Positions 39,961-54,164 of a stretch of 64,000 bases of DNA are shown here, piece by piece. Within the stretch, counting starts at the first letter, position 1. Each line of letters begins with the position of its first letter. This DNA comes from Eledone cirrhosa (lineage: Eukaryota > Mollusca > Cephalopoda > Octopoda > Eledonidae): positions 179,950,474 to 180,014,473 of the forward strand of contig OZ024743.1 of the NCBI GenBank assembly GCA_964016885.1, written 5' to 3'. The translations under genes and the position numbers were made by a program. The notes beneath the pieces were generated by a model. That model had not been told where the DNA came from, did no database searches, and worked only from the letters and a program-made list of their open reading frames with translations.

Positions 39961-39987
39961 TTTCAATTTTCAACGGAAATTTCAATA

Positions 39988-40033
<46 letters not shown>

Positions 40034-40555
40034 TATTGAAGTTTGCTTGAAGCATTGTGGAACAATAAGTAAATATCTTTAAGTCGTTTGGAAGCCTCGA
40101 CAATGCAAATGGGTAAATCTCCGGGTAACAAGGTCCGGTGGTGGAGAGAGAGATGTAAGTGGGTGTACGTTGAGATGCGTGGTGTGTATAAGATGTGTGA
40201 GATGTGTAGAATGAAGGGAAGAGTATAAAGGATAAAAATAAAAATAACAACACAAGAGAGAGTTACCTTGGGAGAGATTTAATAGTCCCTATATATTTCG
40301 GATTCACATCCATCAACTGGGGTTTTTTTGGGGGGTGGGGGAAAAGGGTGTCTGTCGGACAAGTCCGGAACGCGTCTTTCGCTGTTTGTTGTTTTGAATA
40401 TCTGAGGTATTCGGCAGAGCGCGCGTGCGCGTGAAATGGGGTCGGTCGTACAGAGGTCAGCGGCCGAATGAGAGAGTGGAATGGCGCTAGCTGTCAGTCC
40501 ATTCTCTGCCTGTTTGTTAAATGTTACTGTGTGTGCGTGTGTTGTTGTCTCGCTT

Positions 40556-40557
<2 letters not shown>
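39961..40557. other. (TA)n tract and unassigned DNA
   Basis: TA run at 39990-40028. A CCGAAATATATAGGG word on the minus strand at 40289-40303 resembles the ribozyme 3' core but lacks a good 5' core. Confidence 0.4.

Positions 40558-40606
<49 letters not shown>
40558..40606. repeat. (GT)n tract
   Basis: Perfect GT run. Confidence 0.95.
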
Positions 40607-40608
<2 letters not shown>

Positions 40609-40739
40609 GTTGCCTTGTTCATCTGTATTGGCAGTGTAGTATGTTCGTATGGTGGAAAGCTACTGTGTGTGTGTGTAGTTGTCTCGTTTGCGTGTGTGTG
40701 TGTGTGCGTGTGTTGTGTGTTGTTGCATCGCTTGTTAAC

Positions 40740-41622
40740 TTAAACCAGCCATTTCATTTCGCTTCTCTCTGATCGGTTGTTTATTTGCGGTTGCAGTCGT
40801 TTGATAAAAAGCGCTTCCTTGATACGTAACGTGCCGACGTTTCTTTCAGTCGCTAGAATTGTGACAATGGGCCTTCCGTCTTTGTTTCCGCATTTGTCTA
40901 TGTGTTTCCGGAAAGACGAGGCCCTGGTTTTAGTGTGTTCCTTGATCCGGATGTGCAAAGGTCGAATTGTGCTACCTATGTAGTATTGATTGCACCTGTC
41001 ACATTCTATCTTATACACGACGAATGTGCGTAGGCAACAGTTAGCATGGCGTATCGGGCAGTCTCTGAGGGAGCATGCCTCAGTAGATTTTTCGGGTTTC
41101 CTGGAGAGGCATCTTCGCAGGGAGGAGCCCGAGTGGGCCAGGTGGATGTCGAGGCCCTCCCTCCGTATAGCCTTGCGGATAGCGTTGGTGGTTTTCTCGC
41201 CCAGGTGTGGCATTTTAAGGAAGCACTTGCCTTGGGTGCTTCTCTGTCTCTTGCGTCTGGTGTCTCCTATTCTGTCTGTGATCGAGGTAGGGTACCCGTT
41301 CGTCTCCAGCACCTCAAGGAATCGCTTGGTATGAGTGACACCACTCGCGGGGTCGCTGCATCTGTTTTTGATTCGCGCGATCTCGTTCGTGATGTATCCT
41401 CTTTTGGCACTGTTAGGGAGGGCGGACTTGTAGTGAACGAATAGGTCCCTGCAGGCTGCCTTTCTGTAGAAGTTGCAATGGATTACTCCTTCTTCCGTGA
41501 TGTTGATTCGGAAGTCGAGGAGGGCAAGTGACCCGTCTTCGTTGGGGTGTTCAACACTGAAGTCAATGTTCTCGTCCGTGTTGTTGAACGTCTCATAGAT
41601 TCTGTTCGCCGTGTCTTGGGAA
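40740..41622 (-). pseudogene. Third Penelope-like element, 3' half
   Basis: The minus frame is open from about 41620 to 40740. It begins in the RT thumb side (NTDENIDFSVEHPNEDGS, LLDFRINITEEGV), then KSALPNSAKRGYI, a cysteine/histidine cluster (CSLRDCPIRHANCC) and a GIY-YIG nuclease (VVYKIECDRCNQYYIGSTI, then RIKEH). The 5' two-thirds are missing, but what remains has no stop. Codon use is GC-richer than the other two PLEs, so it is probably a younger insertion or a different lineage. The truncated end is joined to an inverted piece of itself. Confidence 0.82.
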
Positions 41623-41671
41623 GTTCACTACAAGTCCGCCCTCCCTAACAGTGCCAAAAGAGGATACATCA
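41623..41671 (+). repeat. Inverted 49-bp copy of an internal PLE segment
   Basis: Identical, in reverse orientation, to 41390-41438. It encodes HYKSALPNSAKRGYI on the plus strand and links the PLE to the adjoining LINE fragment. Confidence 0.9.
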
Positions 41672-41910
41672 AAGATGTTTTTGACATCTTCAGTGGAATC
41701 TCTCTTCTGTCAGTAGTTGATAAATTCTTTGCCAGGTTCCTTCTTAATCGTCTGCTGATGCACATTGCACCCAACATTCTGGTTTCCGTCCACACAGATA
41801 TGATCTTCACGGTGCATGTGGCAGATGAGGGAGTGGTGTAAGGAGTAACAGCTTGATTTGTACAATTGCTTTATTGATCTCATGAAGGCGGTATGGTATA
41901 TAAGACACTT
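41672..41910 (+). pseudogene. LINE reverse transcriptase fragment
   Basis: Encodes ISLLSVVDKFFARFLLNRLL and then a decayed QLDLYNCFIDLMKAV, which corresponds to the RT motif 1-2 region and motif A (usually F-I-D-L-x-K-A-F-D). Stops and a deletion break it. The family is RTE- or CR1-like; I cannot decide which. Confidence 0.65.
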
Positions 41911-42017
41911 GTTGGTTTGATCAGCCATCTAAATGACAGCAACATCAATAACATGCTTTTCTCCCTTTTTTTTGTTCTAACAAGTTGCCATAGTCAGATA
42001 CGTGTAGGCTTTCCACT

Positions 42018-42112
42018 ATGCATGTATATATGTATATATGTATATATGTATATATGTATATATGTATTTATGTATTTATGTATGTATGTACGTATGTATG
42101 TATGTATGTATG
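42018..42112. repeat. (TATG)n tract
   Basis: TATATGTA and TATG units. Confidence 0.95.
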
Positions 42113-42335
42113 TTCTTCTGGTTTTATAATTTCACAAATGTTTTCCCAATAGAGAGAGAGTCGGTTTCTAACATAGATACAAGACTCTCTCATTGGAATT
42201 TACACATCAACTAGGTAGATTATGTATGCATGCATGTGTAGATATGGTTGTTATTGTATCTGTAGATGTGTATGTTTTGAGTTGTATGTGTGCATGTGTA
42301 TATGCGTTGTATCTGTACATGTGTATATGCAGTTA

Positions 42336-42995
42336 TTATATAAAAAATCTTTGGAATGTTTTACATATTTTTACTTGTAATTTCCTAACTAGTTGTGTTC
42401 TTTCTGTTCCTGTGAAGCCTAGCTTCTCAAGATTTGTATTGAGGCAGTTACTAACATACCCTAGTGCCCCAATAATCATAGGCATAAATCTGAAGGTGTA
42501 ATCAGGGTGGAGTATCTGCAGATTTCTCATCAGTTCTGCATAAATGTTCTCCTTTTCGCTAATCTTTGATATTATATTGGCATCTACTGTGCAGCTAATT
42601 TCCACTATTGTGCATACTTTCTTCTCCCTCTCCCATATCACAATATCTGGTCCGTTATGCCTGCATTTTATTGGGCTTTTACTGGAACATTCCACTCGTA
42701 CTCTTTTATATTATGTACGTGGATGTCTTCCACATTGCATTGTCCAGTGTTTTGGCCACTACATCATGCCTCATAGGTAGATAGTATCGCGATGACATAT
42801 TTGGACAGCTGCTGATGACATGAGTGATATCATCGATGTTAGTTCTGCAGAGTCTGCACTTGTTATCACATCTAGGTGTTTTGCCTGCATCTCTATCTCT
42901 TTTGTGAATCAGGTAGTTCGTGTTAATCTCCTGTTCTTGGATTACAAAAGCGTATCCTTCAAAGTGGGAGCCAATATAGCGGTTGTTGGTCGAAG
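42336..42995 (-). pseudogene. Restriction-endonuclease-type LINE, C-terminal fragment
   Basis: On the minus strand: a lead-in (GSHFEGYAFVIQEQEI), a CCHC knuckle (CRLCRTNIDDITHVISSC, near 42850-42800), SSRYYLPMRHD, then the nuclease part with GPDIVIWEREKKVCTIVEISC (residues R/G-P-D and E near 42640-42590) and ends ICKTFQRFF. A frame break with a stop lies near 42715. It aligns by eye with 12640-13290, so both belong to one R2/NeSL-like family. Confidence 0.8.
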
Positions 42996-43186
42996 ATAGA
43001 CTTATATGTATGTATCTGAGTATGTATGTAAATATGTATGTATATATGTAAACCGTGTATGAACGTCTGTGAATCGACGTATTGCCATTTGTATATTTGT
43101 ATCCAGTATAAAGAGGTTTAGAAAATGTTAGAAGTAATCAAAGTATCATCTCATCCACATACTCACAAGTACACACGTCTACACAC
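42996..43186. other. Unassigned DNA with TATG words
   Basis: Nothing supported. Confidence 0.4.
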
Positions 43187-43438
<252 letters not shown>

Positions 43439-43461
43439 ATATATATATATATATATATATA

Positions 43462-44412
<951 letters not shown>

Positions 44413-44524
44413 AGTGTGGTCGTGTGTGGGTGGATGTGTGTGTGTGTGGGTGTGTAGAAAGAGCGACAGCATGAGACAAACAGATTGCTAAATAGATAGA
44501 CAGACAGTGATGTTGACATTTATA

Positions 44525-44745
44525 TTGGTGTATACCTTGCCAGACTGTTTGATATTATCTTCTCTCGTAAAGATGAAAAAGACAAAGGCAATGTGATATT
44601 TTTACGCTTCACTCTTGGCTACAGAATGAAAAGACAATCTATTCGCTGTTGAAATTCAGCCAATAAATAGAAACTCTTACCATTATGTATTTCATTCAAA
44701 GACATTAAATTATTTCTTAAATACCTTTTCACTCTGAGAAAATCA
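44525..44745 (+). repeat. Dispersed repeat, copy 2
   Basis: Pairs with 34465-34690. Confidence 0.75.
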
Positions 44746-45051
44746 TGCGTTCATTTATGTCGAAACAACACCCTCGACGTTTGTGGATTCTAATTCATCA
44801 TTATTCTATAAATATAAATGATTTCTGTTACGAGCAGTACTTATCCAAAGAGGTCTATATTATTTGGTTCTATTTCTAAGACAAAGTTATTCTTTTAAAA
44901 TGTCTACCCTCATAAATTCCTCTTCGGTCAACTTTGTCACCCCTTCCATTGTCCAACGGATATGATTAATACTTGGTACTTGTGATGTCAATTTAATTAT
45001 CTTTATTTGCCGTATGAATTCCCATGACCTCATACCAAATATATATATTAT
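44746..45051. other. Unassigned AT-rich DNA
   Basis: No feature supported. Confidence 0.4.
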
Positions 45052-45241
45052 AGCACAATAATAAACTGTAGATAATCAATTCTAAGTTTCTTTAACTGAC
45101 TAAATGATAAAGCTAAAGCCACACTTGAATACACAATTGTTATGAAATGTATTCACGCAGTACACGTTTACAGCACAATTTTTAGGCTATAAAATATAAT
45201 GAAAGTAGATTCTCAAGCCAAGCTAACTCCAGAATATTGAT
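45052..45241 (+). repeat. Segmental duplication, unit 1 (empty site)
   Basis: Matches 45962-46321 directly except that unit 2 contains a SINE where this unit reads AAAATATAATGAAAGTAG. Confidence 0.9.
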
Positions 45242-45526
45242 TGGGACATTTGAAATTCAAATGATATTGCCATGAGCAAAATGCAGTACCGATGACAGAT
45301 TACAGTCACCCTCCACTTCCGATTGTCAACTTTATGTCGATGAATATTTAAATTTAATGACTATTTTTCAAATGAATGATATGAAAAACGTAATGACTAT
45401 TGCAGTTAATTTGATTATCACTTGCTCAAATTCTACTGGAGTTGGTACAATCGACTAAATTAAGATAGCGTCCTAGTACTGCCGGATTCTATTGAATGAA
45501 ATCAGTGAGAAGATTGAATATATATA

Positions 45527-45571
45527 TTCCTGATGATTTCTCCAGAATGAAACAGTTCTAGTCCTGTAGAA
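45527..45571 (+). ncRNA. Hammerhead-like motif, weak
   Basis: CTGATGA (45530-45536), TTCT/AGAA stem II, GAAA (45549-45552), CAG/CTG stem III, TA (45567-45568), TTC/GAA stem I. All core residues fit, but stems I and III have three pairs each. Confidence 0.35.
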
Positions 45572-45635
45572 GCCATTTCTATATTAAATACTTATACTTA
45601 CTGTGGTTACCGTCGATTGAACCCGAGACAAACTT

Positions 45636-45808
<173 letters not shown>

Positions 45809-45961
45809 AAACGAAAAATCAGTGATGCATCTGAAATCAATTTATTGTGTGTTACAATTGTTTCGCCGACAGCTCGAGACACGATCATTACATGGATCTT
45901 GTCTGACTCTGGACCTGCGGGCTCGTCGGACACGTCTAATGCTTTAGGAGCAAATTCTTTC
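45809..45961 (-). repeat. Unassigned repeat with a GAAACAATTGTA word
   Basis: On the minus strand GAAA (45864-45861) is followed by the palindrome CAATTG (45860-45855) and TA. The matching 5' core is degraded (TAATGA near 45893). Confidence 0.35.
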
Positions 45962-46321
45962 ACTAGCACAATAATAAACTGTAGATAATCAATTCTAAGT
46001 TGCTTTAACTGACTAAATGATAAAGCCACACTTGAATACACAATTGTTATGAAATGTATTCACGCAGTACACGTTTACAGCACAATTTTAAAGTTATAAA
46101 ATATAATTGGTTCTACTTTTTGGCACAAGGCCAGCAATTACCCAGTACATTAATGGTACTTTATTTTATCGACCCCGTAAGGATGAAAGGCAAAGTTAAC
46201 CTCGGCGGGATTTGAACTCAGAATGGCAAGGGCCGTAACTCTATGCGTCAAAGTATGGCGTCCGACCCTCTACCGATAATGAAAGTAGATTCTCAAGCCA
46301 AGCTAACTCCAGAATATTGAG
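45962..46321 (+). repeat. Segmental duplication, unit 2 (filled site)
   Basis: Same as 45052-45241, with a SINE at 46108-46278. Confidence 0.9.
46108..46278 (-). mobile_element. tRNA-derived SINE inserted in a duplicate
   Basis: The SINE 5' head is truncated (it stops at the TATCGGTAGAGG side). Short ATAAT words at both junctions may be the target-site duplication. The ancestral site is preserved at about 45202. Confidence 0.85.
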
Positions 46322-46370
46322 TGCTCAACCGGCATACCGCCTATGGAAGCATTATTAGCTTCCATCAGAC

Positions 46371-46403
<33 letters not shown>

Positions 46404-46436
46404 TATATTCAGCATCTGATACCTTTTTCGCCTTAA

Positions 46437-46684
46437 CTCTCCTGCTCTGAGCCGGTGCTACAGTGCAAGGCGCATACAATAGTCCACTACGATGATAAAA
46501 AGGTAAGGAGCCAATGTATCTCCCTGGAGAACTCCAGCCAGTATCTCAAAAAACTCTGTCATTCCATCAGGTGTAATGTCTTGCTCTTTGGTGTAGGTGT
46601 AGAGCAGTGATATCAGGTCCACTATCTTCTTGGGGATTCCATAAGCCTGTAAGATCTTCATCAGGCAGTGACGGTCCACAGAAT
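46437..46684 (-). pseudogene. LINE reverse transcriptase fragment
   Basis: On the minus strand: [15 protein letters not shown] (motif A region), GIPKKIVDLISLLY and AGVLQGDTLAPYLF (motif B). It is cut at both ends; the upstream end meets an opposite-strand LINE fragment at 46684-46690. The motif C YADD segment is absent. Confidence 0.75.
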
Positions 46685-46689
46685 CGAAG

Positions 46690-46980
<291 letters not shown>

Positions 46981-47080
46981 ATATGAGTTTTTTGAATATT
47001 AATAATAATATTCGATTCGTTTGCAATTATGCAAACAGTCTCTTTAAAGCTATGTCAATATAATGAGCCCCTCATTCTTG

Positions 47081-47170
47081 GTCTTGTGTGGGCATGTAAA
47101 CAGAGCTGCAGACACTAATATTTCTGGGTGATTACCTTTCATCAGTGCAGTTTACTGCCAACTGTCAGAG
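47081..47170 (-). ncRNA. Hammerhead-like candidate, weak
   Basis: On the minus strand CTGATGA (47145-47139), a GGT/ACC hairpin and GAAA (47124-47121), then TATTA. CTGCA upstream can pair with TGCAG downstream but not adjacent to the core. Confidence 0.25.
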
Positions 47171-47265
47171 CTAGTGAAAATATATGATATTTTCTATATT
47201 ATGCAGTGACTGACCGGCCTGATTTGCATATTAGCAGACCGGCTGATCAGTCAGAGCTCTCTACT

Positions 47266-47269
<4 letters not shown>

Positions 47270-47354
<85 letters not shown>
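47270..47354. repeat. (CT)n then (TA)n
   Basis: Compound microsatellite. Confidence 0.95.
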
Positions 47355-47361
<7 letters not shown>

Positions 47362-47570
47362 TTCTTAAGCCAAACAAAAGGGTCGTTTGGCCGGTGCTTA
47401 TCCTGGTTTCATGGTGTGAAGTGACTGAAAGTACAAGACTTCCCCCTTGACAGGACGCCAGACTATCGCAGGGTTAAACACCCACCTATTCATGGTACTC
47501 CCTTTCAGTTGAGTATACTGGAGCAACGTGAAATGAAGTGTTTTGCTCAAGAACACAAGACGCCACTCAG
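47362..47570 (-). mobile_element. Second-family tRNA-related SINE
   Basis: Inverse of 7505-7765: GGCCGGTGCTTATCCTGG at 47390 and GCAACGTGAAATGAAGTGTT at 47523. The tRNA-like head is cut short. Confidence 0.65.
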
Positions 47571-49026
47571 CTAGTGGATAATCCTCATTATCTAGATATT
47601 AAAATGTGGCAACATCAGAAAACAGGTCTAGGAAATGATCTTATGTTTTCTGATCTTAGGGGCCAAGATATTCTGGGCTATCCATTGGCCTGTAGCGTCT
47701 TTATGAAATGTGTATGGCCTGGTCCTCCGCCTAACTGCATTTATTACGGATTCGTGGGAGTTCATTCCATATTTATCCAGTATTAGTACTGTCCTTGAGC
47801 AGCACACTTTATTTCAGATGATATTAGTAATTGGAATATCCTATAGAATCATTTTTCCTTAGTCTTATTTGATGAAGTTCACCTCCCTCCGTAAGTGAAT
47901 AAGGGCTGGGATTTTGTTGTTTTGTTTATTAAAACAATCTTAATTAATCTCCGGAACCTAACATGTTATTGCACCTTAGAGGTCATAACACCTGTCCGTT
48001 TATCGCCCGCAACATTTTTGAAGAAATTTTATTTTATCACCTTTAAGCTTTGTTTGGTAAAGTGAAGATTTTATTTCGCTCTCAAAAATAACAAGAACAA
48101 ACGAAAGTCAATCTCAATATGATTTCATACCAGAATCTAGAAAGAAGTAAATAAGCATTTTAACACATTTAATCTAACATTATATCATTTGTACTACTGC
48201 ACTTCTTTAAAACGAACTGTCATATCAAAATCAATGCAGTGAAATTTATAGATGTTTTAATAAAATGTTGACTTCAATGATTGATGTTAAAATGATTATT
48301 AAATAATGCGATTTCTTGGCATGTTTTCCAGTTACAATCATTCAATATATTTTCCTTCGATGAAATACTTTGAAAAGATGTCTCCGTTGTATTGAAATGT
48401 ATTGTTTATTTCATATATTTTATATAAACTTAGCGCATATTGTAGTGGCACGCTTCCAATATATCATAACGGTTAGAATATTACATTGAATATGTTCCAG
48501 GGATATTTAAACATTACTTCAAATATAATGTCAGTTGTCTATCAGGATATGTTGCGATAGCCTACATGTCTTGATATTGTATTTTCTTTTAGTCTGGTTA
48601 GTCAAAAGGCAATATTTTGTATAATGTTAGTATACAATTTTGGCACAATATATACAAGACCGTTATTGCTCCAATCGGTCCACAAGACACTAAGAAAATA
48701 TCCAAAACTATTGACTAACGCAAATAAAAGAAATAAACAATTAAAGAAAGAAAAAAACGTTCTTGGCCAACCCTTCTCCTGAGGCCTAACATCACACATC
48801 CTCCCTCTCCTGTAGCCTAACATCACACCTGTTATTCAGGGCAAATATCGGCCAAAATTAATAGAAGTTATCTGTATTAATGGAGCTATAGAATTCCTAA
48901 TGATAAAAAAGTTAAATCATGAAACATTTTAAATGATGAACTCCATATTAAAGTGTAGAGTATAGAAACCCGGTATAAAATCGCGAAAGGCATATTTTCA
49001 ATTAATAATGTTTTCTTATTTAAGTA
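47571..49026. other. AT-rich DNA with no gene seen
   Basis: An imperfect short repeat (CTAACATCACAC) occurs twice near 48786 and 48818. Otherwise unassigned. Confidence 0.45.
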
Positions 49027-49217
49027 CAAAGCCTCGGGAAGGGAATGCCGATTAAATCGACCCCAGTGTGTTACATATATTTTATTTTTTCGATCCCTTA
49101 ATGATCAAAGGCAAAGCTAACCTCGACTGGATGTGAACTCAGAACGTAAATGGTTGTAACTCTATACCGCAAAGCATATTGTTCGACGCTCTACCGATAG
49201 TGCCAATCCGTCACCGT
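49027..49217 (-). mobile_element. tRNA-derived SINE, diverged
   Basis: Shares AAAGGCAAAGCTAACCTCGA and the head end with the family. Confidence 0.75.
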
Positions 49218-49374
49218 GCAAATTTCATCTAATAATGAATTCCGATATATGTAACATTAAGTGATTTGGAAATGTCACTAACCTGAGCAGAGGACCCTAA
49301 TAACAGATAATTCTTTCAGGACTTCCGAAACCAATTCACATATCAGTAAATGATAAAGGATTGTTGTTTCCGTG

Positions 49375-49590
49375 GTTTAGTAAGTAATAAAACCAGGTTT
49401 GAAGACAGCCGATTTCTTCCAGGGAAGGATAGTGGAAGAACCAACCCAGTACTAGACTGGTACTTTTTTTGTCGAGCTCGAATGGACAAAGTAGACTTCG
49501 GTGGGATTAGAACTCAGATATCAGAGAGCCGGAACGAATATCAGAAAGCATTATATCCGACGTTCTAACGATTCTGCCAATTCACCGCCA
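49375..49590 (-). mobile_element. tRNA-derived SINE, highly diverged
   Basis: Still recognisable by GGTGGGATTAGAACTCAGA and CTGCCAATTCACCGCC. Confidence 0.65.
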
Positions 49591-51805
<2,215 letters not shown>

Positions 51806-52232
51806 ATTGGTAAACGGAATAGAAAATGCTGACAAATTGTTCACAGTTGAAAAATGGTTTAATTAGGAATAAAAGAGTATTAGTGATTGTATGGGTTAGT
51901 ATTCAGTTGTGGTTTTAAGTTTTTAAGTTTTTACCGGTTGCGCATTTCTAAATGCTTTTCAAAAATAATTTTGAGATAGAGTGTCCGTGCTGTTTGCTCT
52001 GATAGAGCAAACAGCACGGACACTCTATCTCAAAATTATTTTTGAAAAGCATTTAGAAATGCGCAACCGGTAAAAACTTAAAAACTTAAAACCACAACTG
52101 AATACTAACCCATACAATCACTAATACTCTTTTATTCCTAATTAAACCATTTTTCAACTGTGAACAATTTGTCAGCATTTTCTATTCCGTTTACCAATAT
52201 ATAATAACTTGTGTGTTACACCTCTATTCTTT

Positions 52233-52238
<6 letters not shown>
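51806..52238. mobile_element. Perfect 393-bp palindrome plus conserved right flank
   Basis: Arms 51806-51999 and about 52004-52198 are inverse copies around TGAT. I found no mismatch in the arms. The right flank (52199-52238) equals that of the short copy at 43400-43438. No coding sequence. Confidence 0.9.

Positions 52239-52327
<89 letters not shown>
52239..52327. repeat. (TA)n tract
   Basis: About 89 bp. Confidence 0.95.
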
Positions 52328-52331
<4 letters not shown>

Positions 52332-52922
52332 GTGTGTTTAATATTTTGTCAGTAGTAAACATTATATCTCAATGGATAATATCGCTTAGACTATATCACA
52401 GAGAACTTTATAAATACAAATATAGAGCCATCTCACATAAGGCTCAGAATTACCTGACGGGATGATTGAAGTAAAGCGCTTTAAAATAAAGATCTTCACT
52501 ACCGTATCATCAGAGGCAACAAATTTCCCGAGATATGGGGTTTTTCCGGGTACCTTCATAAAAAGAGAGAGAGAGAAGGATAGAGAGAAACAGATAGTGG
52601 TAGTGAGAGAGTAGATTGAACGAGAGACATAGAGAGAAGGAGAGGAGACAGAGAAGGAAAAGTGAAGAGAGAGAGAGAGAGTTGTGGGTTTGTTGTGTGT
52701 GTATATATATATATATGTGAGTGTGTGTGTATATATGTGTGTGTGTGTGTATATGTGTGCGTGTGTTTTTGACCAGTATATATTGATCACAGACATCCAC
52801 ATATATACACACACACACATATATATAAACACATACACAAACGTATATATATGGGCCTTCCAGTTTCATTTTCCGTTATATACATGTCTGTGAATATTTT
52901 AATTATTTTAAAACATACATAA
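52328..52922. other. Unassigned DNA with GA-rich and TG-rich runs
   Basis: Low-complexity purine stretch 52564-52682 and TG/TA 52690-52850. Confidence 0.45.
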
Positions 52923-53117
52923 GGACGATGGATTGGCAGTATCGTTCTACCATTGAACAACATATTTTGTGGCATAGAGTGATGACCATTTACGTTCTAG
53001 GTTTTTCTTTGCCTTACGGAGTCGATAAAATAAAGTACCCGTAACACACTGAGATCGATTTGATCGACTTTCAGCACTCCCAAAATGGTTGCCCTTGTGC
53101 CTAAATCAGAAACCATT
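52923..53117 (+). mobile_element. tRNA-derived SINE, plus orientation
   Basis: Head GATGGATTGGCAGTATCG and body GATAAAATAAAGTACCCGT. Confidence 0.8.
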
Positions 53118-54080
53118 ATGAGAGGAATAGTTTTAGTGGCAGATATGAAAATAAAATGATGTACTTTTATCCATTTTAATCGAAGTCCCCTCCTCCAAAA
53201 TTATTGGCATTGTCTTTTAATCAGAAACCGTAACGTATATGTATCTTTTGTACAAAAATGTATATTTTCCATACCAATATATTTATGCACATGTTGACAT
53301 GCTTTACAATTTCACGCTAATTACTCGCTTTCTTCTTTAGACGCGGAAAATTCTTCGATTATCATGTCTGTTTAATGAATGTGTTGATATGAAGAGATGG
53401 ATGCTTTCCAGATATCTGCCGAATTTATTTTACAAAACATAATTTACAAAACTGAAATTAACGCGCTATATTTAATAAGATTTATGATGGAGAAATCGTA
53501 GGTTAATATTATTACGATTTCATTAGTTAGCCGGAATTACATGGCTAATTAGCTATTGAAACATTGAATAGTTAAACTAATCTAAACGAAAACACTGACA
53601 GTTCGAACAAAAACAAATACCATTAAGTGTAGTTAAGCATGAACAACTTAAATGGAAATATAAAGTAAAGGTGGGAGTTTTCTTTAATGGAATTTGTTTT
53701 TGGCTTACGCATGTTCAACATTATGCCTGTTAGTAACATAAAGGAAAGAAACAAAAAAACATTACATCATAAAATATCGACAGAAAACTGTTTCCTCCCT
53801 GCACACAATTCACACATTTAATCATTGGAATAAAATTAGGAAAGACTTATAAAAAAATTTAAAGATTATTACACAATCTAAAATAGTTTAAATAAAAATA
53901 TAAACTGCATTGCTTCGCATTAAATAAACAGATTTCGGAAATATTATCAACATATGATAGATAAACAGCCGCATTTTCACAATACTGAGAGATTGAGAGG
54001 GCAAAAGAAACGGATGCAGTAACTCTGCCAGCAATGTTGAAGTATTTTGTAGAGTTAGACTACAACCACAGCTATTCTTT
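53118..54080. other. AT-rich DNA with no gene seen
   Basis: No supported feature. Confidence 0.45.
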
Positions 54081-54115
<35 letters not shown>

Positions 54116-54160
54116 GTAGTAGTACTACTGCTGCTGCTGCTTGTTGTTGTTGTTGTCGTT
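54081..54160. repeat. (ACT)n, (GCT)n and (GTT)n compound tract
   Basis: Trinucleotide run that flanks the 3' end of the LINE on the minus strand. Confidence 0.9.
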
Positions 54161-54164
54161 AATT

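Noticed and set aside
40270..40310. Hammerhead candidate on the minus strand (TTGATGG, ATCC stem, GAAATATATA)
   Set aside because: The 5' core lacks CTGANGA at two invariant positions and no adjacent stem I is found.
40977..41444. Plus-strand open frames over the third PLE
   Set aside because: Antisense to the GIY-YIG and RT-thumb frame.
52440..52530. CTGATGA on the minus strand near 52510
   Set aside because: No GAAA in the right place (TAAA at best) and stem I does not pair.
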